Virus record (IMG/VR): IMGVR_UViG_3300009034_000001
Coordinates: 177,415 to 241,414 of that record
DNA length: 64,000 nt
DNA from: a virus
Strand: one strand, 5' to 3'
Positions 24,023 to 31,926 of this stretch are shown here, piece by piece. The translations under genes were made by a program, and so were the position numbers. The notes under the pieces are model-generated. The model worked only from the letters and a program-made list of their open reading frames with translations. It made no database searches and had not been told where the DNA came from. Each line of letters opens with the position of its first letter. Position 1 is the stretch's first letter.

Positions 24023-24331
24023 CTAACCTAAAAAGACCTTCCTTGCTAATGCTCTAAGTGCTCCCTTTTTTCCTCTTAATTGTGAAGAGATATTGCGTAA
24101 TGACTTGTTTTTATGTTGTATCAAACAACAATCGGCATTCTCCGGCATTGGATACAGATCCCACAGCGGACAATAGTAACAGGCCCCCGACGGATAATTT
24201 AAAACTTCACCTCGACGTGAGTCTGCTTCATGACAAGCTTCGCATGTAGAAGAATCACCATATATGTCTCCAAAATTCTCGATGTTCTTTAAAGCAAGTT
24301 GAAAAACTCTTTTCTTTGTCCACTTTTTCAC
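24023..24331 (-). CDS. family A Cys-pair protein, copy 4 (102 aa)
   Basis: KKWTKKRVFQLALKNIENFG, CEAC, CYYCPLW, a Cys pair CC, QHKNKS in place of YKG, then GKKGALRALARKVFLG. Overlaps the transglutaminase-like gene by 4 bases (ATGA). Confidence 0.82.
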   Translation of the reverse strand: MKKWTKKRVFQLALKNIENFGDIYGDSSTCEACHEADSRRGEVLNYPSGACYYCPLWDLYPMPENADCCLIQHKNKSLRNISSQLRGKKGALRALARKVFLG

Positions 24332-25011
24332 TTCCTTTCACCTCCTTCTAGAATTTTTTCTTGCACAAAACAATCATATTCAATTGTACTGCCAAATCCC
24401 TTGTCGTTTACCCAAAATATGAACATATAATCATTTTCCATGTACAATTCCCGAAACGATTTATAGTGTAACAACCTATGCTCAAGTGGTAGTGTAAGGT
24501 CAATAACTATCTCACTGCCAACACTAGTTACCATAACAGCCACCAGGTGACCCTCACCCGTACTTTCGGGATCGCCGCGTAAGATAGCTTTTAGTAGCGG
24601 TCTTTCCAATAGTAACAATATTCCTACTTGATGTTCCGGGAAAATATATTTTAATGAAGCACCTACGAACATAGCTGCATCTTCACAATCACCAACTAGT
24701 CCATCTTTAACCGTTTGACTAGGTGACTTCCACCCATCGTTTTTGGCCAACGCTAGGTCAGTGTCAACAACGTAAGTAAAAGCCTTCAACATTTCAGTAA
24801 GTTCTTGCCCTGTTTGTGGCCTCACTTTCTCAAATGTCACACGGTCATCTTCAATGATACTATGAACAAATACTTCAAAATCCGTTTGTAGTTTATCTAT
24901 TGGACTACGCACTGTTTCGGGTTCATAGCAGGATGCACCGGCGTCTAACATTATCCAACAAAGTGTAAATAAAATGAGGCATCTAATGGCTTTCATGTTC
25001 CTATTCTTCAA
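24328..25011 (-). CDS. exported transglutaminase-like cysteine protease homologue, 227 aa
   Basis: Signal sequence (IRCLILFTLCWIMLDAGAS, then Cys). The domain carries a Cys-His-Asp triad: VGDCEDAAMF (Cys), GEGHLVAVMV (His) and IVIDLTLP (Asp), the order found in bacterial transglutaminase-like cysteine peptidases. Such enzymes cleave or crosslink peptides in the envelope. Coupled to family A copy 4. Confidence 0.8.
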   Translation of the reverse strand: MKNRNMKAIRCLILFTLCWIMLDAGASCYEPETVRSPIDKLQTDFEVFVHSIIEDDRVTFEKVRPQTGQELTEMLKAFTYVVDTDLALAKNDGWKSPSQTVKDGLVGDCEDAAMFVGASLKYIFPEHQVGILLLLERPLLKAILRGDPESTGEGHLVAVMVTSVGSEIVIDLTLPLEHRLLHYKSFRELYMENDYMFIFWVNDKGFGSTIEYDCFVQEKILEGGERK

Positions 25012-25061
25012 TTTAATTTTGTTACAGTTACATTGTTATGTTTCCAAACACGTTTCCATAA

Positions 25062-25388
25062 CTAACCTAGACAGACTTTCCTTGCTAAAGCTCTAAGCGC
25101 CCCCTTGTTTTTGTTAAGGAACATTGACCACATTCCAAGACTTTTACCCTTGTACTTATAATTAGCACAGTAAAACTTACCACGTTGACTAACACTGGGA
25201 GGTCTAACAAGTTGCCAAATTGGACAATGGTCACATAGTGTAGTGCTTCCATACGTTCCGCTATTGTACCACAGATCTCTTGCATCATGACACAACTGAC
25301 AAGTGCGAACTAATCCAAAGAGTCCGCCTGTATCTTCAATATTTTGTAAAACTTGTTTATAAACTGCTTCACGCGGCCATTTCTCCAT
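25062..25388 (-). CDS. family A Cys-pair protein, copy 5 (108 aa)
   Basis: ATG 6-7 bases after AAGGAGG. KWPREAVYKQVLQNIEDTG, CQLC, CDHCPIW, YKYKG, then NKNKGALRALARKVCLG. Confidence 0.82.
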   Translation of the reverse strand: MEKWPREAVYKQVLQNIEDTGGLFGLVRTCQLCHDARDLWYNSGTYGSTTLCDHCPIWQLVRPPSVSQRGKFYCANYKYKGKSLGMWSMFLNKNKGALRALARKVCLG

Positions 25389-25404
25389 TATTAGCACCTC
25401 CTTT

Positions 25405-25950
25405 TCAATCAATTAATGTTGCCCACGTCATACAATTTATTTTCATTGCCTTGCGCTTGCTTGAAACACAAATATCAATACGTTCCGTAAATCTCCTATT
25501 CATCAAATCAGCGATCCAAAACTTTCCAAAACCCTCAATGTAAACACATTTTGGCGGTTGCCACCCTTTTCTAAATAAATCCCAAGATACAGCCACAGTT
25601 CCACCAGGTCGAGGTTTTAACATAAAAGCCGTATGAAATGGGTCACTGTCTGTTTCAGCTTTATCAAGAGTATAAGCAGTAATAGTTACATACTTAACTT
25701 TGTACGTTTCCAACTCGGAAATTCGAGCTTCATGGTCAGCTAAACGTATTCCCATTGCGGCCAATTTCGACTCCATATTACTTAATCGTTCTTGAGGACT
25801 TACAAACCCACGTTGGCTTTCAAGTTTACCTTTAAGTTTATATGTGTTATCAACTGCAAGAGCAAAAAAGACGAATAAGCCAACCATAAAGGCGAGTCCG
25901 CCAACAGCACATACAATGAAAACAACAAATCTTCCAATATGCTTACACAT
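25405..25950 (-). CDS. membrane-anchored 3D-domain protein, 181 aa
   Basis: N-terminal transmembrane segment (FIVCAVGGLAFMVGLFVFFA), a coiled coil with heptads around LSNMESKLAAMGIRLADHEA, then VTITAYTL...VYIEGFGKFWIADLM...RIDICV, the beta-barrel 3D (Asp-x-Asp/RlpA-MltA type) domain that acts on or binds peptidoglycan. Likely periplasmic and cell-wall directed. ATG start after GGGAGG. Confidence 0.78.
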   Translation of the reverse strand: MCKHIGRFVVFIVCAVGGLAFMVGLFVFFALAVDNTYKLKGKLESQRGFVSPQERLSNMESKLAAMGIRLADHEARISELETYKVKYVTITAYTLDKAETDSDPFHTAFMLKPRPGGTVAVSWDLFRKGWQPPKCVYIEGFGKFWIADLMNRRFTERIDICVSSKRKAMKINCMTWATLID

Positions 25951-25974
25951 TTTTTTTACCTCCCAACTCTCTTC

Positions 25975-26130
25975 TTATTTACTTGGTTTTTTCTTACGTA
26001 AGCGCCTTATCAGTTCCCACGCAACTTCACATTCAATTGTACGACCGCCTCTAATTTCTTCGCACCGCTTTAAACTATCTTCTAATCCCTTGATCGACTT
26101 TTTTTCAAATTTCCGTAAATCACTTCCCAT
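25975..26130 (-). CDS. small basic helical protein, 51 aa
   Basis: ATG after GGAGGGTGAAG. MGSDLRKFEKKSIKGLEDSL, two Cys, ends RRLRKKKPSK. Unknown. Confidence 0.6.
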   Translation of the reverse strand: MGSDLRKFEKKSIKGLEDSLKRCEEIRGGRTIECEVAWELIRRLRKKKPSK

Positions 26131-26151
26131 TCTTCACCCTCCAATCTTGAA

Positions 26152-26322
26152 TTACTTCTTATCTAAGCCCGTAAACATCTTCCACAGTTTGGGCTTCTTC
26201 AATCCTTTCAGTGCTTCCGGAGAGTAGCCTTCAACTATGAGAGCTTCACGTAACTGCTTAGACTTAAGCAAAAAATATAGTTCAGGTTTTGAACGTAAAA
26301 CGTTTTTAACCAATACAAACAT
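26152..26322 (-). CDS. hypothetical protein, 56 aa
   Basis: ATG (second of two) 5 bases after GGAGG. MFVLVKNVLRSKPELYFLLK; helical, basic. Unknown. Confidence 0.6.
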   Translation of the reverse strand: MFVLVKNVLRSKPELYFLLKSKQLREALIVEGYSPEALKGLKKPKLWKMFTGLDKK

Positions 26323-26350
26323 CATCTCCTCCGTACATTGATATATCTAC

Positions 26351-26542
26351 TCAACCAACGTCTACATATTCCGTACAAAGTTGCAAAACTTCATCATAAG
26401 AGTGAGCTCCCAAAGCTTTCTTTGAAAATTCATCCGCCCGCTGTTTCAACCCGGCCCTTTTCAAAGTTTTAGCAACTATTCCAATTATGTTAAAAACGTT
26501 TCCGTCCTGACCAATCAGTTTACATTTAGGTTTATTACTCAT
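26351..26542 (-). CDS. widely spread small phage/plasmid protein, 63 aa
   Basis: Recognisable pattern CKLIGQDGNVFNIIGIVAK then KRAGL, ALGAHSYDEVLQLC, EYV: a small protein recurrent in phages and clostridial-type elements whose function is not known to me. ATG after GGAGGTTTCTTTG. Confidence 0.76.
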   Translation of the reverse strand: MSNKPKCKLIGQDGNVFNIIGIVAKTLKRAGLKQRADEFSKKALGAHSYDEVLQLCTEYVDVG

Positions 26543-26577
26543 CACAAAGAAACCTCCTTTATAGTTATTTCATCCTC

Positions 26578-26784
26578 TCACGCTTTTTGAATGTTATCAT
26601 CTTCGTCCACGAAGATTATTTCATCACATTCATCACCCAGATAGTGCATTCCACATTCTTCGTCATCACAAAGATGTATTCCGCTTGTTGGCGTGCTTCT
26701 CGTTGCAGGTTCCTCACAATAGGAGCACTTCGGAATTTCGCCTACTTCCCAGAGATACCCAGAACTTTCATAATGTCCAGCCAT
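26578..26784 (-). CDS. zinc-binding small protein, 68 aa
   Basis: CSYCEEPATRSTPTSG, then LCDDEECGMHYLGDECDE: four to six Cys in a treble-clef-like spacing, acidic C-terminus. SD GGAGGTGTCAA. Confidence 0.7.
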   Translation of the reverse strand: MAGHYESSGYLWEVGEIPKCSYCEEPATRSTPTSGIHLCDDEECGMHYLGDECDEIIFVDEDDNIQKA

Positions 26785-26801
26785 TTGACACCTCCTTCTT
26801 T

Positions 26802-27074
26802 CTACAGATGTTTTGCGAGTTCGTTATAAAACGTCACACTCGCTACTCCCCGACTGTCACCTATATAACGTTGACTGTAAGGTCTCATTGACTCGCCAAC
26901 GCCAACTTCAAACGTGCCGTCAGTAAACTCAATCAAACAAATAACCTCCTCCGCAAAGCCAAACTCGACCGTTAGTATATTTTCAACTTTTCGGTCTTCA
27001 ATAATACCTTTCCAACCATCGCCAATATTTTCCAATTCTTTGCCATATATCAGATATATTTCAAACTCCCTCAT
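26802..27074 (-). CDS. hypothetical protein, 90 aa
   Basis: ATG 7 bases after GGAG. MREFEIYLIYGKELENIGDG; beta-rich. Unknown. Confidence 0.66.
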   Translation of the reverse strand: MREFEIYLIYGKELENIGDGWKGIIEDRKVENILTVEFGFAEEVICLIEFTDGTFEVGVGESMRPYSQRYIGDSRGVASVTFYNELAKHL

Positions 27075-27114
27075 CTCACATCTCCTTATATGTTGCATTT
27101 AAACGTTAAAATTA

Positions 27115-27243
27115 TTAGAAGATCCACCAAACAAATTTGACGCCTAATGCAACACATGCCCCCTTATAAGCCCACGCAAATGAATCTATCAAAAATCCTA
27201 ACACGTCACCTATTACTTCGCCAACATCAATGTTGTTGTTCAT
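27115..27243 (-). CDS. membrane-associated peptide, 42 aa
   Basis: ATG after GGAGGATGACATT. Short hydrophilic start (NNNIDVGEVIGDV) then hydrophobic helix and Trp-rich end (VKFVWWIF). Unknown. Confidence 0.6.
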   Translation of the reverse strand: MNNNIDVGEVIGDVLGFLIDSFAWAYKGACVALGVKFVWWIF

Positions 27244-27247
27244 AATG

Positions 27248-27331
27248 TCATCCTCCCTTTAAGAATTCAATTGCCAAAATTGTTACTATTAACGCCCACA
27301 TGAGCCATGTCCATCTAATTCCAAATATCAT
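27248..27331 (-). CDS. single-span membrane peptide, 27 aa
   Basis: ATG 6 bases after GGAGG. MIFGIRWTWLMWALIVTILA; its own last codons (GGA GGA TGA) supply the SD of the next gene. Confidence 0.55.
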   Translation of the reverse strand: MIFGIRWTWLMWALIVTILAIEFLKGG

Positions 27332-27353
27332 AGATGCCTCCTCCACAAGTTAT

Positions 27354-27560
27354 TTATTTCCCGTTTTTACCTGAACAGAAGTCATCTGCAAGCGTTGCAG
27401 CAATTTCAAACGAATAACCACTAATCTCTTCTACTTCATACTCTCCACGAACCTCCACTTGGTCCCCAGGTTCGGGTTTGTCGGATGAAAAGAAGAAGTA
27501 AGTTCTATCCTCGCAGACGTTTCCATTACTTTCTAACAAAGCGCATAAGTATATACGCAT
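27354..27560 (-). CDS. hypothetical protein, distant paralogue of 39680..39940
   Basis: MRIYLCALLESNG, YFFSSDKPEPGD, EVRGEYEVEEISG align with MRIFLV..., CWFTNRYPTADD, EVIGIYEVTDIRG of the gene at 39.7 kb. Beta-rich, unknown. Confidence 0.66.
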   Translation of the reverse strand: MRIYLCALLESNGNVCEDRTYFFFSSDKPEPGDQVEVRGEYEVEEISGYSFEIAATLADDFCSGKNGK

Positions 27561-27580
27561 TGTGCTAATCCTCCTTCTAT

Positions 27581-27887
27581 TTATTTCCTTTTTATAGCCA
27601 CGCCCATAGCCTTTGCTTCTCTTTCAAGAACCTCCGGATGAAACTGTGAAAAGTGTTCAATTACGGCACACCTTTCGCGTCTCTTAAGCGTTTTTCCGTT
27701 GGGACTTTTCATATCAAGTCGAATTCGGTAAGAAACATCTATCTTGACACCACATAAATTACAAGTGCCTTCCTTCCTGATAATCTCCGACCACTTGCTA
27801 TTAAGAGATCCACACCTCGGACATGCTGGTTCAGTTGAATCCTGCTCAAAATGTTGCTCCACACTTATGACAATACCATCTGGTCAT
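27581..27887 (-). pseudogene. zinc-ribbon protein interrupted by frameshift
   Basis: A well-placed ATG (27887, 4 bases from GGAGG) reads MTRWYCHKCGATF then TGA. One base fewer in a TTTT run (27848-27851 on the plus strand as AAAA) continues EQDSTEPACPRCGSLNSKW, giving the textbook spacing CHKCG...CPRCGS, then CNLCG. Without the shift only a GTG at 27862, with no SD, would start the longer frame. Looks like a homopolymer indel, real or technical. Confidence 0.72.
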
Positions 27888-27912
27888 TTCTCCTCCCTAG
27901 ATAGTTCAAAAA

Positions 27913-28158
27913 TTACCTAATTCGGCCTTTTTCAACAGCTGACTTAATTCTGGCCTTCTCGTAAAGTGTTCTCACTGCAGCTTCCAATCTAGTCATCGCA
28001 ATATGGTCAAAGAAACGCTCGTCGCATTTTGTGCACTCAATCCATTCAAGTCCACATATTCTTTCATTAACTTCAGGTAGTCTAAGTGGATAATTGCCCT
28101 CGCGGGCTACCATTTCCCCACCACAAAGCGGACAGACGGTGTTGACCAGTTTCTTCAC
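27913..28158 (-). CDS. YgiT/MqsA-type zinc finger protein, 81 aa
   Basis: CPLCGGEMVAREG, a hydrophobic ICGLEWIECTKCDERF, then a helix with R/E repeats: the two CxxC pairs and layout resemble YgiT-type zinc fingers, the antitoxin-like N-terminus of MqsA. No toxin partner is adjacent. SD GGAGGTGACTAATTAG. Confidence 0.62.
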   Translation of the reverse strand: MKKLVNTVCPLCGGEMVAREGNYPLRLPEVNERICGLEWIECTKCDERFFDHIAMTRLEAAVRTLYEKARIKSAVEKGRIR

Positions 28159-28174
28159 TAATTAGTCACCTCCT

Positions 28175-28393
28175 TTATTTTCCACGATGACTGCGTTTAC
28201 TTGCCTTCAGAGGATTTATCATCTTACCAGTCTTTTTATCTTTAATAAGTGTCGGAGCCATTGGGCACCGTTCGCCTAAAGGATGTCCAGGCTCACGCCA
28301 TTTTCTCTCAGGATATAAATACACCTTACACTTCCCACCCTCAATATGAAGACAATCGTCATCAATACACCTCTGGATTATCTCACCGCCCAT
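28175..28393 (-). CDS. Cys-containing basic protein, 72 aa
   Basis: CIDDDCLHIEGGKCKVYLY and a distal RCPMAPTL: C-x4-C-x7-C...C. Basic tail. Small Cys modules of this kind may bind zinc or iron-sulfur. ATG after GGAGGGAAGCTT. Confidence 0.66.
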   Translation of the reverse strand: MGGEIIQRCIDDDCLHIEGGKCKVYLYPERKWREPGHPLGERCPMAPTLIKDKKTGKMINPLKASKRSHRGK

Positions 28394-28421
28394 AAGCTTC
28401 CCTCCTCACACAATGACTTTT

Positions 28422-28619
28422 TTAGAAATTATCTATAAGTTTTCTGATTGATGGATTCCGAATTTCAACCTCGTCAAGATTTTGGGGAAACAACAACACA
28501 GCAAATTGGTCTTCAAGGCTCATACCATCATAGCACACACGAATAAAACGTGCTCTCTCGTCACGACTTAATTTTCCAAACCAAGTAAAGAAACCCATGT
28601 TTTGTAGTTCACGTTCCAT
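28422..28619 (-). CDS. hypothetical protein, 65 aa
   Basis: ATG after GGAGGGTGGTAGT. MERELQNMGFFTWFGKLSRD, helical. Unknown. Confidence 0.66.
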   Translation of the reverse strand: MERELQNMGFFTWFGKLSRDERARFIRVCYDGMSLEDQFAVLLFPQNLDEVEIRNPSIRKLIDNF

Positions 28620-28655
28620 ACTACCACCCTCCTATGACAGTTAAATAAGGAAAAA

Positions 28656-28997
28656 CTATTTCAATATTTTGACAGCTAACGCTCTAAGTGCGCCTTTATT
28701 GCCGTGTAACTTACTATCCAATTCAGTCAGACGTTTACCTTTATGTAAATAATTGACACATTGGTTAGAACTACCCTTCAACTCCAAAGGTTGTTTGAAA
28801 ATATTCCACAGAGGACACAAATCACAAACATCCTCGTCAATATCCAAGGTTAAATAACGTGTCCACCTTTCATCCTCCGCCTCGTGGCACATTTTACACG
28901 GAACACTATACATAGAGCCATAACTCTCGATGTTGCCAAATACCAATCTTAATACTCTACTTTTTGTAAACTTCGGCCTTCTCCTTCTGGGAAACAT
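28656..28997 (-). CDS. family A Cys-pair protein, copy 6 (113 aa)
   Basis: ATG 8 bases after GGAGG preferred over two closer starts. Very basic start (PRRRRPKFTKSR), CKMC, CDLCPLW, YLHKG, GNKGALRALAVKILK. Confidence 0.82.
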   Translation of the reverse strand: MFPRRRRPKFTKSRVLRLVFGNIESYGSMYSVPCKMCHEAEDERWTRYLTLDIDEDVCDLCPLWNIFKQPLELKGSSNQCVNYLHKGKRLTELDSKLHGNKGALRALAVKILK

Positions 28998-29016
28998 AAA
29001 CATCACCTCCTAAGTA

Positions 29017-29136
29017 CTAATCATCAGGCGTAAAACCTTTACAGCCTTTACAGCCTTTACTGCTTGTACTGCTATCGCAAATCAAAAATGCTATAAACAT
29101 CACCAAACCAAAGAAAATTGAGAGTACAATTTCCAT
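29017..29136 (-). CDS. membrane peptide with CKGCKG tail, 39 aa
   Basis: ATG 7 bases after GGGGG. Transmembrane helix (IVLSIFFGLVMFIAFLIC), then SSKGCKGCKGFTPDD with a repeated KGC. Unknown. Confidence 0.6.
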   Translation of the reverse strand: MEIVLSIFFGLVMFIAFLICDSSTSSKGCKGCKGFTPDD

Positions 29137-29150
29137 AACGTCGCCCCCAC

Positions 29151-29498
29151 TTAGCCCGACAATATTTTAGTAGCAACCGCTTTTAGTGCCCCTTTGTTAG
29201 GAAACAAAAGCTCATCCCAGGTGGATAACGATCTGCCTTTATATCGATATTCATAACATTGACCCTCAGTGCCTTTCAAATCCCTAGGTTGTGATAGTAC
29301 ATCCCATAACGGACAGTAATCACAATGACAAGAGTCTATTCCAAGAAGAGAGCCGGGTGGGTTATATATGTCGATATTGGGATAGCGCTTCGTTGATGCA
29401 CGGCACAATGCACAACCGCAGCCAAAAAAGGATTTATGTTGATCGATATTACGATACACTAACTGAAGTATTTTGTCCTTAGTCCACTTCCTTGGCAT
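29151..29498 (-). CDS. family A Cys-pair protein, copy 7 (115 aa)
   Basis: PRKWTKDKILQLVYRNIDQH, GCGCALC, CHCDYCPLW, YRYKG, NKGALKAVATKILSG. Extra Cys before both canonical pairs. Confidence 0.82.
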   Translation of the reverse strand: MPRKWTKDKILQLVYRNIDQHKSFFGCGCALCRASTKRYPNIDIYNPPGSLLGIDSCHCDYCPLWDVLSQPRDLKGTEGQCYEYRYKGRSLSTWDELLFPNKGALKAVATKILSG

Positions 29499-29514
29499 TT
29501 AAACTTTCACCTCC

Positions 29515-29832
29515 TTAACTATCCTTCTTTGTTAAGTTGTTAACTAACGCAAGCAATAATGCTCGTAGTGCAGGTTTATTGTTACGTAATTTAGAATCCA
29601 AACTATGCAAGATTTTGCCTTTATATTTAATATTTGCGCAATCCGACATATATGGAATCGACTGTTTTAAATACCTCCAAAGTGGACAGACGTCACACTG
29701 GGAGTGGTCAAAACCAGCATGTTCCTCGGCTTCAACACAAAGTAGGCAAGTAAACGGATCTCCATATAAAGAGCCATCGCGTTCAATGTTACGCTCGACG
29801 CACCTTATAATAGATTTCTTCGATAGCTTCAT
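29515..29832 (-). CDS. family A Cys-pair protein, copy 8 (105 aa)
   Basis: KLSKKSIIRCVERNIERDGS, CLLC, CDVCPLW, IKYKG, NNKPALRALLLALVNN. First copy with the KPALRALL ending used in the larger arrays. Confidence 0.82.
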   Translation of the reverse strand: MKLSKKSIIRCVERNIERDGSLYGDPFTCLLCVEAEEHAGFDHSQCDVCPLWRYLKQSIPYMSDCANIKYKGKILHSLDSKLRNNKPALRALLLALVNNLTKKDS

Positions 29833-29847
29833 TTTTTTTAGCCTCCT

Positions 29848-30171
29848 TTAGCTAAAGTGATTAATAAGTCCCCTTAACAACGCCAGTAACGCCGGCTTAT
29901 TTCCCCTTAGCTTTTTATTATGAACCCAAAGCGGGTTACCTTTATATCGTATAATAGAACAGCCGCTTTCAGCATCCGTACGACAGCCCAATTCCGGCAT
30001 TGTCACATAATCCCACAACGGACAGAAATTACACTTATAAGCAGAAAGATGTCCACGCCTGTTAAAAGCAATACTACAAAGTAAACAGTTAAAACGACTA
30101 AACAAAGAACCATGCATTTTAATGTTTCGCTCGACGAAATTTATAAGGTTTTCCTTTGAAATCTTATGCAT
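29848..30171 (-). CDS. family A Cys-pair protein, copy 9 (107 aa)
   Basis: MHKISKENLINFVERNIKMHGS, CLLC, CNFCPLW, IRYKG, GNKPALLALLRGLINHF. End of the second small array. Confidence 0.82.
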   Translation of the reverse strand: MHKISKENLINFVERNIKMHGSLFSRFNCLLCSIAFNRRGHLSAYKCNFCPLWDYVTMPELGCRTDAESGCSIIRYKGNPLWVHNKKLRGNKPALLALLRGLINHFS

Positions 30172-30240
30172 CTTCTAACTCCTTCCCAAATATAGCATTC
30201 CAAACTATTCAAGTCCTTTGAACCATCTTTCGTCAAATTG

Positions 30241-30285
30241 CACGGGGCGGCCCGTCCCTAGACTTAAACGCTCTAAATTTAAGTC
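30241..30285 (-). other. inverted repeat with GC-rich flank
   Basis: GACTTAAA (30261-30268) pairs with TTTAAGTC (30278-30285) across a 9-base loop, next to GGGGCGGCCCGTCCC, unusual in this AT-rich region. Overlaps the end of the 109-residue gene. No U-tract on the transcribed side, so not a standard terminator. Confidence 0.45.
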
Positions 30286-30608
30286 GGCGAACCTTGACTC
30301 CTTTGCCCAAGTATTAGAACACCGATAACTTCGCGAACAAACCGGAGATGATCCGCTCGTGTCAGGTACCAATAAGTAGGAAAGGAACCTAGTTCAAAGA
30401 GAGTCTCACCGTCACCCCGTAAATCCACAATACTACAATGTTCCGGAGAGGCGTTGACCAAATGTGTTACTGAGTTCCATGTGTGATGTGGCCACCCGGA
30501 TGACCTATTAAAGCCTCTCTGATAAGACTCAAGTATAATATCAAGAGCACATACCATCTCTGAATATAACATCTTCTGTAACTGTACCTTATTTAACTGT
30601 ATCTGCAA
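30279..30608 (-). CDS. hypothetical protein, 109 aa
   Basis: Start at MQIQLNKVQLQKM overlaps family C by 20 bases. Helical start, middle HTWNSVTHLVNASPEHC. A second frame remains open past the stop (FADLNLERLSLGTGRP), hinting at a possible 3' frameshift, not proven. Confidence 0.62.
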   Translation of the reverse strand: MQIQLNKVQLQKMLYSEMVCALDIILESYQRGFNRSSGWPHHTWNSVTHLVNASPEHCSIVDLRGDGETLFELGSFPTYWYLTRADHLRFVREVIGVLILGQRSQGSPT

Positions 30609-31017
30609 CCTGTTTCTCTATAAAAATCTGTTTACATACAGTAACACTATGACTTTCCATGCCACTAAATGTGCTGAAACATTGATTCCCAACACAAACT
30701 GGTTCTTTTACCCTTACCCTCCAAATCTCGTGATTATGGTCGTATCCAAAACGTCCTTTCTGTTTTAGTCGAGCCTTTACATCCTTCAAACTATGGTAAA
30801 CATGAAAACCTCGAAGATAACACGTACGACCTTCATCTCTTAAGGATATTGTTTCCTTACGAAAATTACCAATGTAATCTTTTTCATGTAACCATTGGTG
30901 TCTAGGCCTAACTTTACTTCTGTTTATAAATTCGCCATAAAGTTTACCGTTTATCCGAGCAAAAACCTTATAACCTTGCTTCACTGGCCGTTTATTTGTC
31001 ACTACAGATAAACACAT
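30589..31017 (-). CDS. family C protein (MCL N-terminus), 142 aa
   Basis: MCLSVVTNKRPVKQGYKVFA, NGKLYGEF, VRPRHQWLHEKDY, GFHVYHSLKDVKARL, VRVKEPVCVGNQ, VTVCKQIFI. Next to its closest relative at 31051. Confidence 0.82.
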   Translation of the reverse strand: MCLSVVTNKRPVKQGYKVFARINGKLYGEFINRSKVRPRHQWLHEKDYIGNFRKETISLRDEGRTCYLRGFHVYHSLKDVKARLKQKGRFGYDHNHEIWRVRVKEPVCVGNQCFSTFSGMESHSVTVCKQIFIEKQVADTVK

Positions 31018-31050
31018 TTAATGCCCTCCTTTAACTGTGCCTATTACAAG

Positions 31051-31494
31051 CTACTTCTTATATACAGGAATTCGTTCTTCTATAAAAATCTGCTTACAAA
31101 CCGTAACATTTTGCCTCACCATTTCACCACCCATATGAAGGCGATAGTTTTGAACCCCATTACAAGTAGGCTCTTTTATCTTAACCTTCCATATTTCGTA
31201 ACTACCTCTACGCGCTTCGTAGGGGTAAGTCATTTTCCGACGAAGTCGAGCCTTGGCATCCTTCAAACTATGGTATACATGAAAACCCATAAGGTACTTA
31301 TGAAAACCTCTATCTCTTAAGAACATTATATCCTCCCAATAGCTATCTCTGTAGTCTTTTTCATGTAACCACCGGCGTTTTGGTCTAACCTGTTCGTTAC
31401 TTACATATTCTCCATACAGTTTGCCATGAAGCTGAAAGAAGATCTTGTAACCTTGTTTCACCGATCTTCTATTTATTACGGTTGATAAACACAT
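31051..31494 (-). CDS. family C protein (MCL N-terminus), 147 aa
   Basis: MCLSTVINRRSVKQGYKIFF, HGKLYGEYV, VRPKRRWLHEKDY, GFHVYHSLKDAKARLRR, VKIKEPTCNGVQ, NVTVCKQIFIEER. A tandem duplicate of the 30589 gene with diverged central part. Confidence 0.82.
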   Translation of the reverse strand: MCLSTVINRRSVKQGYKIFFQLHGKLYGEYVSNEQVRPKRRWLHEKDYRDSYWEDIMFLRDRGFHKYLMGFHVYHSLKDAKARLRRKMTYPYEARRGSYEIWKVKIKEPTCNGVQNYRLHMGGEMVRQNVTVCKQIFIEERIPVYKK

Positions 31495-31540
31495 TTAATG
31501 CCCTCCTTTGCTTTTCAGGAAATCAACTGCGACCTTACCT

Positions 31541-31879
31541 CTACCTTTTAGTGCTCGCAATTGATGTACTTGTCAATAGACCTCTTTTTCTGATTTCTCT
31601 CAGTACCTCTATCTTTTTCGCTTGCAATTTTTTGATTTCCAAACGTGTATCCGTACCATCTAGTTTGCCATATCCCCAACCAGCCGCAAAATCTGCAAGC
31701 TTAAAGTCAATCTGATTAATTAACCTTTCATAATAATCGACTAGTTCCTCATCAGAAAGATCTGTGTGTTTTACATTAAGAAATCCTGCTGTTTCAGGCG
31801 TAATGCAACCAAACACAACAAAAACCGTCCAGAAAAGGAAATAGACTACTAAAGCAGCCTTTATTATTTTTAGCGCCAT
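31541..31879 (-). CDS. exported lipoprotein-like protein, 112 aa
   Basis: Signal-like start (IIKAALVVYFLFWTVFVVFG) followed by Cys (position 25, a V-F-G-C pseudo-lipobox). The rest is helical and charged, suggesting a coiled coil. Likely envelope-located. SD GGAGGAAAGTC. Confidence 0.68.
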   Translation of the reverse strand: MALKIIKAALVVYFLFWTVFVVFGCITPETAGFLNVKHTDLSDEELVDYYERLINQIDFKLADFAAGWGYGKLDGTDTRLEIKKLQAKKIEVLREIRKRGLLTSTSIASTKR

Positions 31880-31926
31880 GACTTTCCTCCCATTATGTTA
31901 AATGAATATAAAAAGATTTACTTTAA

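Noticed and set aside
30172-30320. Alternative 3' frame of the 109-residue gene (FADLNLERLSLGTGRP)
   Set aside because: It is open and protein-like, but has no start codon or SD of its own, and no paralogue in the window tells whether the gene should end there; left as a note only.
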